Assembly: GCA_016550395.1 (NCBI GenBank)
Contig: JABXGY010000129.1
Location: 1-7,798, forward strand
DNA length: 7,798 bases
Reading direction: 5' to 3'
DNA from: an archaeon
GTDB lineage: Archaea > Asgardarchaeota > Hermodarchaeia > Hermodarchaeales > Hermodarchaeaceae
Shown here: in pieces, positions 1-5,083 of the stretch
Layout: each line of letters starts with the position of its first letter
Position numbering within the stretch: position 1 is the stretch's first letter
The notes under the pieces: generated by a model
Database searches by the model: none
Seen by the model: only the letters and a program-made list of their open reading frames with translations
What the model was told of the DNA's origin: nothing
Made by a program: the position numbers and the translations under genes

Positions 1-759
1 CAGGAAATCTTCCCCGATAATGGCGATTTCTTTAACGGCTAACTTAGAAGCTTCATTGGGATTGAGCCGCATAAGGTTACATGCGTCTTCATGAATCTGA
101 AGGAAACCTTCGACGAGAGTTGGGTAATCCTCAATCATAGTATGAGTTGTAACAATTCCATAACTGGGATTGTAGGGCCATATCGAATTAGGAGGCAGAA
201 CCAGGGAAGCCTTGAGATACCGGTTTGCTAATACCGCAAGGGGTGGAGTCCCACAACCAGCAGCGACCTCTTCGTCTTCCATAGCTTCGAGGATAAAATC
301 AGCCCACTCAAAGTTTTCGATTATCACAGTATCAGTTAACTGGGCATCTGTAATGAGTTTCCGGATAATCACATCATGAATAGATCCCCGAGAAGGGGTG
401 CCAATCTTCTTGCCTTTAAATTGTGCTAATGTCGCCTCCACTGAACCGAGTTCATCGATGGTTTGAAATCCAGCCAGCGCAGTGACCACAGTACCCTCCA
501 CGTGTCCACCACCAACGCATTTGATATCCAATCCTTGTTCCATCCCAATCATTGCCGGGGGAAGTCCAATATAACCAATATCCAGTTCACCTTTTTTGAA
601 AGCCTGAACCATAGCTGGTCCTGTAGGAAAAAGGTTCCAAGCAGCTTTTACCTGCATTTTCTCCTCCACCCACCGACCTCCCATTATGATAAACGCTGTG
701 TGATATGCAGTGGAAAGGTGTCCAATTCGTAACTCGTTCATATTGCGTTTCTTCTTCAT
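1..759 (-). CDS. NMT1/SsuA-like ABC-type solute-binding protein (partial, C-terminus off the left edge)
   Basis: The minus strand is open from the left edge to an ATG at 759 (253 codons, no stop in the window). The protein begins MKKKRNMNELRIGHLSTAYH and continues with the pattern of the COG0715/NMT1-like periplasmic-binding fold: GRWVEEK, then WNLFPTGPAMVQAFKKGELD, then IGYIGLPPAMIGMEQG, then KCVGGGHVEGT. A later GTPSRGSIHDVIIRKLI resembles the second-lobe anion or ligand loop. Family members bind small solutes such as nitrate, sulfonates or pyrimidine precursors and usually hand them to an ABC permease. No signal peptide or lipobox is visible, so it may be cytosolic, or the leader may be missing. 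The sequence resembles leaderless archaeal family members. An alternative ATG at 741 (MNELRIGH) fits the usual family N-terminus better; neither start has a clear Shine-Dalgarno site. The ligand cannot be told from sequence. The gene lies 85 bp downstream of the acyltransferase gene on the same strand, and transporter partners could lie beyond the edge. Confidence 0.85.
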   Translation of the reverse strand, partial: MKKKRNMNELRIGHLSTAYHTAFIIMGGRWVEEKMQVKAAWNLFPTGPAMVQAFKKGELDIGYIGLPPAMIGMEQGLDIKCVGGGHVEGTVVTALAGFQTIDELGSVEATLAQFKGKKIGTPSRGSIHDVIIRKLITDAQLTDTVIIENFEWADFILEAMEDEEVAAGCGTPPLAVLANRYLKASLVLPPNSIWPYNPSYGIVTTHTMIEDYPTLVEGFLQIHEDACNLMRLNPNEASKLAVKEIAIIGEDFL

Positions 760-778
760 TGATACCACTTATGTTTTA

Positions 779-811
779 TTCCCAGGGAAATCTTACACGA
801 TTTTTCACGAT
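779..811. promoter_or_regulatory. Short palindrome plus helical-turn direct repeat ahead of the binding-protein gene
   Basis: The 85-bp gap between the acyltransferase stop and the binding-protein start holds an 11-bp odd palindrome TTCCCAGGGAA (779-789). It also holds a direct repeat CACGAT at 796-801 and 806-811, spaced exactly 10 bp, about one DNA turn. Both lie 20 to 52 bp upstream of the start at 759, where a regulator could bind. This is seen in sequence only; function is inferred and chance occurrence is possible. Confidence 0.3.
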
Positions 812-844
812 GCTGGTTTTGAAATAATTCTCTTGTTCGAATTC

Positions 845-1990
845 TTAGAAAGCCCAGAATCCTAAGAGCGCAAAAATCCATCGTCCATATAACGCAAATA
901 TTAGGATGAAATACGAAACGAGGATATCCCAGTACGAAGAATGTTTGTTTCGAAATGGTAGCCAGAAATATGCAAAAATTAGCGAGAGACCAAAATAACT
1001 CATCGTAATTGCAATATAACCTATCACATCAATAGCACGGTAGAAACCGAGTAAAACGCCGAAGAAGACGATGCCGTAAAGATGATGGGCTAGATAAGAA
1101 ATCAAGGTAATTTGTCCATTAACTTCAAAGAATCGGCTTAAAGGATTCCACCAGTGCCATGCGTCAACGGTGGTTACAACACTGGCAAAAGCCAGTAAGG
1201 TCATTCCGGTTGATAAGAGAAAGAACCCATTGGTCAAGGGATACTGTGTTACGGGATCATTCATCAAGAACATCATAGGTGGAACCAGAATGCACATTAT
1301 ACTGCCTACTAACAGAGTGTGATAGATTAGTTGACGGGGATTAGGAGTTGGTTGGACGAAGGCCTCACCGACTAATGTGCCAATAATTGGACAAGCCAGC
1401 CAGGGAAAGATGGGAGCTTTTCCAGTGGCAATAATTGCTGAAAGATGATCCAGCAGCGTCAGCGGAGGGGAATAATGCAGATTTCCAACTGCACCAACGA
1501 TACCTTCATAATTGAGCCAAATTCGAAGAAAAGGCGCGGCTACGATGAAAATAATTGGAAGAAACATACGATATCGCCGAGGAATATACAAAGCAATTTG
1601 GCTGACAATCAGGGAGAGACCAATTAGTTGAAGGATGCTCCAGTCTAGCCACCAGATGGTACCAAACATCACAACTGAGAAAAGATAGCCCAAACCCATA
1701 ATGAGAAGACCTCGTGAAAGCACCCACTGCCACACTGTTTCTGATGCCGCTCCTTTTCGTTTGAAACGATCATTAACTAAAACTACACTAATTCCTGCAA
1801 CAATATAGAAAAGCGGAGCCGGAATAATTCCAAAGAAGAGAATCCAAGCAGCGACCGGTGAATGATATCCGCCACCTACAAAGGTTTGACCAAAATGATT
1901 GATAACCATAAAAACCAGTGCTACACCTCGAAGAACATCAACAGAGCGGATGCGCCCCTTATGTTCGACATAAGTCTCAGCAATGGTCAT
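845..1990 (-). CDS. HGSNAT/DUF1624-like multispanning membrane acyltransferase
   Basis: This 381-residue, very hydrophobic protein has about ten predicted membrane segments. Its N-terminus carries the signature of the heparan-alpha-glucosaminide N-acetyltransferase catalytic family (DUF1624, related to YeiB/acyltransferase-3 proteins): R15-S-V-D18-V-L-R21-G22, then H32 in the first helix (VINHFG), the likely acyl-transfer histidine. Other family-like segments are WSILQLIGLSLIVS (117-130), PIFPWLACPIIGTLVGE (193-209) and NGQITLISYLAHHLYG (291-306), whose two histidines are near the end of a helix. The eukaryotic relative transfers an acetyl group from acetyl-CoA across the lysosomal membrane; in prokaryotes the acceptor is generally unknown, perhaps a cell-surface sugar or lipid. 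The ATG at 1990 lacks a good Shine-Dalgarno site (GGTTGA lies several bases upstream). A dyad at 2007-2031 lies just upstream. It is in line with the binding-protein gene, but an operon is not certain. The family call is confident; the substrate is not known. Confidence 0.85.
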   Translation of the reverse strand: MTIAETYVEHKGRIRSVDVLRGVALVFMVINHFGQTFVGGGYHSPVAAWILFFGIIPAPLFYIVAGISVVLVNDRFKRKGAASETVWQWVLSRGLLIMGLGYLFSVVMFGTIWWLDWSILQLIGLSLIVSQIALYIPRRYRMFLPIIFIVAAPFLRIWLNYEGIVGAVGNLHYSPPLTLLDHLSAIIATGKAPIFPWLACPIIGTLVGEAFVQPTPNPRQLIYHTLLVGSIMCILVPPMMFLMNDPVTQYPLTNGFFLLSTGMTLLAFASVVTTVDAWHWWNPLSRFFEVNGQITLISYLAHHLYGIVFFGVLLGFYRAIDVIGYIAITMSYFGLSLIFAYFWLPFRNKHSSYWDILVSYFILIFALYGRWIFALLGFWAF

Positions 1991-2006
1991 TATAATTCAA
2001 CCATAA

Positions 2007-2031
2007 CTTGAAAGTGAACTATCACTTCAAG
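2007..2031. promoter_or_regulatory. Inverted repeat just upstream of the acyltransferase gene
   Basis: The left arm CTTGAAAGTGA (2007-2017) and right arm TCACTTCAAG (2022-2031) pair over ten base pairs with one bulged A, around a 4-nt loop ACTA. The repeat lies 16 bp before the acyltransferase ATG, inside the 224-bp divergent region 1991-2214. It could be an operator for a dimeric regulator or a hairpin in the leader RNA. AT-rich stretches nearby (for example TTAAATAG at 2053-2060) could hold a TATA-like element. I see nothing coding in the rest of the gap. Confidence 0.5.
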
Positions 2032-2214
2032 GATGCTACAAAGTGTAATCCGTTAAATAGATTAATGCAACCTCAAAAAACCGCGATTTTCCCAAACAAC
2101 CTTCTCAGTCTCCCAAAGGCTAATAACAACTTAAAATCACAGTCAGAAGTAACGTGAGACCCACCCATCTTGGAAAGACACTCAGCAATTCTGTGTTTAG
2201 GGGGTAATTAGTCA

Positions 2215-2826
2215 GTGTCGGGACAGGTGCCACCTGCCGTTTGTACATATATCTATCGTCACGAACGACCCTGCCACAAGCGCGGAGAACAGTGTACACA
2301 CCCAACTGTTCCTGGAAGCCCCTACTGTAAGTGGCACCAAATTTTACCCGATAAAGATTTCCGCAGCATCGATTTTAGTGAAAGTGAGGACGAACACAAA
2401 CATCTATGTGAGGCATATCTCGTCGACGCACGGCTTGATGATACAGTACTATTAGAAGTCCTTCTACATGATGCCAATTTGCATGGAGCATCTTTGACAA
2501 AAGCTAACCTACAGGGTGCGAATCTTAGTCAAGCCAATCTTCACGAAGCAGATCTTTGGGGAGCAAACCTGAAAGGTGCTATTCTTTGGGGAGCAAATTT
2601 ACGACGCGCTCAGTTAATTCTCACACAACTTCAATTTGCGGATTTAGTCCGAGCGGATTTACAGGGTGCCATGTTTGATAGTGCAAAACTTGAATACACT
2701 GATTTGCGGGGTGCAAATCTTGTTTCAGCACACTTTGATAGCACTAATGTAGAGAATGCCTATTTTTCCGGGAAGTTTGGATCAGCTCAATTGATGCTCT
2801 GCACCTTAAAAATGCAGCATCATTAG
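2215..2826 (+). CDS. Pentapeptide-repeat protein with N-terminal Cys/His motif (5' part of a frameshifted gene)
   Basis: It starts at GTG 2215, ten bases after AGGGGG (2199-2204), a plausible Shine-Dalgarno site. Residues 10-41 hold C10, C20, C27, C38 and H41 in a layout ending YCKWH, like the small probable zinc-binding motif that precedes pentapeptide repeats in some archaeal proteins. Residues about 67-187 are pentapeptide repeats of the A(D/N)LXX type: DANLHGASLTKANLQGANLS, then QANLHEADLWGANLKGAILW and more, forming a right-handed quadrilateral beta-helix. The frame then runs into LMLCTLKMQHH and a stop, which does not resemble the family. The next ORF, in frame -1, continues with DALHLKNAASLDNL and a family-like C-terminal region. 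A single missing base between about 2748 and 2823, most simply in the A5 run 2808-2812, would join both parts into one protein of about 411 residues. Whether this is a true mutation, an assembly error or recoding is open. Confidence 0.8.
   Translation: MSGQVPPAVCTYIYRHERPCHKRGEQCTHPTVPGSPYCKWHQILPDKDFRSIDFSESEDEHKHLCEAYLVDARLDDTVLLEVLLHDANLHGASLTKANLQGANLSQANLHEADLWGANLKGAILWGANLRRAQLILTQLQFADLVRADLQGAMFDSAKLEYTDLRGANLVSAHFDSTNVENAYFSGKFGSAQLMLCTLKMQHH
2748..2823 (+). other. Frameshift interval joining the two halves of the pentapeptide/pore-like gene
   Basis: The downstream frame is open from 2748 (its preceding stop is TAA at 2745-2747), while the upstream frame ends at the TAG of 2824-2826, so the shift must lie between these points. 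Homopolymer runs in the interval are T5 at 2763-2767 and A5 at 2808-2812. Adding one A to the latter gives TLKNAASLDNL in frame. No classical X-XXY-YYZ slippery heptamer with a downstream hairpin is obvious, so an indel or sequencing error is more likely than programmed frameshifting. Confidence 0.7.
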
Positions 2827-2831
2827 ACAAC

Positions 2832-3449
2832 TTGGTCGCGCACCAAGAGCGGCTAAGTCTGCAATCGGAGGTTGGCACCGGCGATCTTCTCCGTTCTTAC
2901 ACTATTGAGGACTACAACACCGAGAAGCGTAATGCTCGTGATATCGCACGTGATCATCGAGTCCTGAAAATTTACTTCAAACAAGAGGGGCGATTAGACC
3001 TCAGTAGCAAACACTATTTGAATGAAATGCGATCAACTCGCCAATCCTATTGGAACAGGGCATTTAATCAGAATCGAGAAAAAGATAGTGAACTCCTCCC
3101 GAGAAGTGAAAGATTTCGATGGACTATTCGTGGAAGTATGAGTAAATTACTGGATACGTTTTTTGGGTATGGTGAGGAACCTTCAAAATTAATAGGTTGG
3201 ACGATTTTCACGGTATTTCTCACAGCCCTAACCATATTCTGGATTGATTTGACACAGGGTCTTATTCTATCTAATCCCATCATCAACTTTGTATCTAATC
3301 TAGCTATTGCACTAGTCTCTTTTGCAGTAGCTCCACCCATTCCCTTTGATGTGATACCACAATTCTGGATAGCTAGTGTCACTGCATTTGTAGGTAAATT
3401 CTTTCTTGCGCTTTTCGTATTTATTCTCAGTCGAAAAGTAGAACGTTAA
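2832..3449 (+). CDS. C-terminal two-helix channel-like part of the pentapeptide-repeat protein (3' part of the frameshifted gene)
   Basis: The only start in frame is TTG 2832, with no Shine-Dalgarno site before it, so this is best read as the continuation of the gene beginning at 2215. Codons upstream in this frame (DALHLKNAASLDNL) also look like protein. Counting from the TTG, residues 1-80 are a helical linker rich in charged residues (KIYFKQEGRLDLSSKHYLNE, then MRSTRQSYW), as is common between pentapeptide repeats and channel domains. Residues 117-138 (EPSKLIGWTIFTVFLTALTIFW) form one membrane helix, about 150-170 a re-entrant-like stretch, and 176-200 a second helix ending LFVFILSRKVER. 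This is the layout of the two-helix ion-channel domain, but the usual TTLGYGD filter is replaced by SFAVAPPIPFD. It may be a non-conducting or differently selective pore, or a membrane anchor. The stop overlaps the convergent oxidoreductase gene. Confidence 0.75.
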   Translation: MVAHQERLSLQSEVGTGDLLRSYTIEDYNTEKRNARDIARDHRVLKIYFKQEGRLDLSSKHYLNEMRSTRQSYWNRAFNQNREKDSELLPRSERFRWTIRGSMSKLLDTFFGYGEEPSKLIGWTIFTVFLTALTIFWIDLTQGLILSNPIINFVSNLAIALVSFAVAPPIPFDVIPQFWIASVTAFVGKFFLALFVFILSRKVER

Positions 3450-4555
3450 TTCGTCAATTGTGGGTAGATATCTTCAGCGAGGATGCGAGAAACATCAAAA
3501 TATGTGAAAGGAGAGTTCCGCCTGCTCATTCCATTAATAATTTCGAAGCAAAAATGCTCAACACCCGCGTCAACAAACGCCTGAATCTTTCTTGTTATCT
3601 CCTGAATTGAACCAGCTAGTATGACTCTTTGTAAATCAGATTCGGGAATATCCGATACTAGCGGTAATAATTTCCCAATATCGAGTTTCGCCACATCGTC
3701 CGCATCGTAGGTTAGGAGACTTAATCGGTTTGGGTCGATATTCAGGTCTTTGTAGATATCAGCAAAGTCCTCTTTCCAATATCCCATTTGTTGAATAAGC
3801 CAGGGATTCAAGGCGAGTTCACCACGAAATCGGTTCAGATACTGAGAAATTTGGACTGGGTCATCGTGCATGTATACACGTCCCCAGAAGCCAGTGGTTA
3901 ATTCGGTGGGATTACGACCCAACCGTTTCATGTGTTGATGGATATCGGCTAGGCCTTCTTTGTAAATGCGAGGTAATCCTGGAAATGGAAACCATCCATC
4001 ACCGAATTCCGCGGTTATACGCCGTGTAACAGGACCATTCCCAGCTACCCAAATGGGTACGGAAGGCTGTTGCACAGGTTTTGGAACTAACACAGCCTGT
4101 CGTAGCTTGAAAAATTTCCCTGAAAAATCAACTGGTCCTTGCTGTGTCCATAAGAGCTTCATGACTTCAATAGCCTCACGCAGACGGCTTACAGCCCGTT
4201 TTGTACTAAAGCCATAGGCAGTAAGATTCATTTTTTCCCCTGCTCCAATGCCCAGGATGAATTTACCATTCGTCTGATGGTCAAGAGATACCGCATTTTG
4301 AGCTGTAATGGCAGGATGAAGCCGAATACCATCGGTGACGGCCACTCCTAAAGCCATATCAGGTGCTAATTCAGCAAACGCACCGAGCATCGTCCAAGGT
4401 GACAAAAAATCATCAATAGCAAATGGAGGTAACCCCCGTAAATGATCAGGTACCCAACATGAACTCCAATTCTTTTGCTCTACCATCATTGCAACTTTCT
4501 TTTTCACTAAATCCCAAGAGCGGGAAAAAAAGAGTTGTTGCCCAAAATCTACCAT
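3446..4555 (-). CDS. LLM-class flavin/F420-dependent oxidoreductase
   Basis: This 369-residue protein has the bacterial-luciferase-like TIM-barrel pattern. Visible features are WVPDHLRG (34-41, with D37 and H38), VAVTDGIRLHPAITAQNAVS (71-90), the glycine-rich LGIGAGE (101-107), a helix FSTKRAVSRLREAIEVMKLL (116-135), PIWVAGNGPVTRRITAEFGD (167-186) followed by GWFPF, and a C-terminal LAGSIQEITRKIQAFVDAGV (313-332) that resembles the usual GTPEEV segment. Length is normal. In archaea and actinobacteria such proteins generally use coenzyme F420 for hydride transfer, with methylenetetrahydromethanopterin reductase and F420-dependent alcohol or sugar dehydrogenases as known members; the substrate here is unknown. 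The ATG at 4555 is fixed because TGA directly precedes it in frame. The Shine-Dalgarno site is weak (GATGTGAT). It follows the small membrane-protein gene on the same strand, 97 bp apart, and ends tail-to-tail with the pentapeptide gene, with a 4-bp overlap. Confidence 0.88.
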   Translation of the reverse strand: MVDFGQQLFFSRSWDLVKKKVAMMVEQKNWSSCWVPDHLRGLPPFAIDDFLSPWTMLGAFAELAPDMALGVAVTDGIRLHPAITAQNAVSLDHQTNGKFILGIGAGEKMNLTAYGFSTKRAVSRLREAIEVMKLLWTQQGPVDFSGKFFKLRQAVLVPKPVQQPSVPIWVAGNGPVTRRITAEFGDGWFPFPGLPRIYKEGLADIHQHMKRLGRNPTELTTGFWGRVYMHDDPVQISQYLNRFRGELALNPWLIQQMGYWKEDFADIYKDLNIDPNRLSLLTYDADDVAKLDIGKLLPLVSDIPESDLQRVILAGSIQEITRKIQAFVDAGVEHFCFEIINGMSRRNSPFTYFDVSRILAEDIYPQLTN

Positions 4556-4623
4556 TCAAATCACATCTACTAATTTCAACCAGAGGAGTGATTCTACTCT
4601 GCATCATAAATGCATTCTAATCC

Positions 4624-4641
4624 TAAGATATGCACATCTTA
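4624..4641. promoter_or_regulatory. 18-bp near-perfect palindrome between the small membrane protein and the oxidoreductase
   Basis: TAAGATATGCACATCTTA matches its own reverse complement at 16 of 18 positions, with TGCA at the centre. It lies 12 bp past the stop of the small membrane-protein gene and 68 bp before the oxidoreductase start, both on the minus strand. A second short repeat, TGCAT-CATAA-ATGCA, lies close by in the same 97-bp gap. It could be an operator of the oxidoreductase gene or a 3' hairpin of the upstream gene. The palindrome is seen; the role is inferred. Confidence 0.45.
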
Positions 4642-4652
4642 AAAGACTATTT

Positions 4653-4862
4653 TTATTCTCTTCGCTGGCGTGAGGTCACTGCCATCAGGATCAATGATAT
4701 GATGACAAAAGCGAATACAACCCACCAAACCCATCCTACCCAGACTAGAGTGCCCCCAACTAGTACAAAACCTGCAAACACTGCCCAGTATCCTGATGCA
4801 GTGAGGATCACAATCACCATCAATCCGATACAAGCCATGTCGATTTTTCCAAGGTTAGCCAT
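4653..4862 (-). CDS. Small two-helix membrane protein, hypothetical
   Basis: This is a 69-residue protein of unknown function. Two hydrophobic helices can be seen: about residues 9-38 (MACIGLMVIVILTASGYWAV, then FAGFVLVGG) and about 40-62, the second unusually rich in tryptophan (VWVGWVWWVVFAFVIISLIL). The tail TSRQRRE is positively charged and probably cytoplasmic. It is more credible than the overlapping plus-strand frame (4630-4938) because its ATG follows AAGGTGATC by five bases, one of the best Shine-Dalgarno sites in the window, and because its composition is typical of membrane proteins. It lies upstream of the LLM oxidoreductase in the same direction. I recognise no family. Confidence 0.7.
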   Translation of the reverse strand: MANLGKIDMACIGLMVIVILTASGYWAVFAGFVLVGGTLVWVGWVWWVVFAFVIISLILMAVTSRQRRE

Positions 4863-4867
4863 CCTTA

Positions 4868-4876
4868 GATCACCTT
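4868..4876 (-). promoter_or_regulatory. Strong Shine-Dalgarno site for the small membrane protein
   Basis: On the minus strand the sequence AAGGTGATC is followed by TAAGG and then ATG. It matches the anti-Shine-Dalgarno end of 16S rRNA over nine bases, with five-base spacing. It decides the start at 4862 and the coding strand of this stretch. Confidence 0.75.
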
Positions 4877-4895
4877 CAATACGCTTTAAAACACT

Positions 4896-4916
4896 ATTCG
4901 GTTACTGTAGCCGATT
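4896..4916. promoter_or_regulatory. 21-bp imperfect palindrome in the divergent promoter region
   Basis: The arms ATTCGGTTAC and GTAGCCGATT around a central T match in 8 of 10 pairs. It lies 33 bp upstream of the small membrane-protein start, next to a TATA-like TTTAAAA (4885-4891). It may be a binding site for a dimeric regulator of one or both divergent genes. Confidence 0.35.
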
Positions 4917-4920
4917 CCTT

Positions 4921-4935
4921 AGCGTCAATGACGCT
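4921..4935. promoter_or_regulatory. Perfect 15-bp palindrome, candidate operator
   Basis: AGCGTCA (4921-4927), A (4928) and TGACGCT (4929-4935) form a perfect 7+1+7 inverted repeat. It lies in the 221-bp region between the divergent small membrane-protein and nitronate monooxygenase-like genes, and directly beside the 21-bp dyad at 4896-4916. Related GACG/GCGT words recur downstream (TTGACG at 4975-4980, AGCGTAAC at 4993-5000). A one-base loop cannot form an RNA hairpin, so a DNA-binding site is the better reading. Confidence 0.45.
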
Positions 4936-5073
4936 TAATTTCCCGAAGTAATCATTGTGTACGGGACTATAAGCTTGACGTTTTGACAGGAAAGCGTAAC
5001 AATGCGCACACTTAAATTATCTTCCAGTTAAATGAGAGACAAATTCTCTAAATTAAAAAATTACTTCCTCCAA

Positions 5074-5078
5074 GGTGA
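5074..5078 (+). promoter_or_regulatory. Shine-Dalgarno site that decides the start of the nitronate monooxygenase-like gene
   Basis: AAGGTGA (5072-5078) stands five bases before ATG 5084, the same layout as at the small membrane-protein gene. The in-frame GTG at 5075 lies inside this site, so it is more likely part of the ribosome-binding site than a start codon. Confidence 0.7.
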
Positions 5079-5083
5079 ATCCC

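Noticed and set aside
463..732. Plus-strand frame of 89 codons
   Set aside because: It lies entirely opposite the solute-binding protein gene, which has clear family motifs.
2463..2780. Apparent tandem DNA repeats with GGAGCAAA/GGTGCNAA words
   Set aside because: They are explained by the pentapeptide repeat codons and are not a separate DNA repeat or CRISPR array.
3068..3382. Minus-strand frame of 104 codons
   Set aside because: It is opposite the channel-like part of the pentapeptide gene, whose membrane helices and family-like ends are convincing.
4630..4938. Plus-strand frame of 102 codons
   Set aside because: It overlaps the small membrane protein on the other strand, which has a far better ribosome-binding site and membrane-like composition; the plus-strand product looks like a shadow rich in Thr and Pro.
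4975..5003. Bacterial-style promoter TTGACG with TAACAA 16 bp later
   Set aside because: It could be real if the host is bacterial, but the gene content leans archaeal and such matches are frequent in AT-rich gaps.
5035..5049. Inverted repeat AGAGA-CAAAT-TCTCT in the leader of the nitronate monooxygenase-like gene
   Set aside because: The arms are only five bases, weakly paired and low in complexity; chance is a sufficient explanation.
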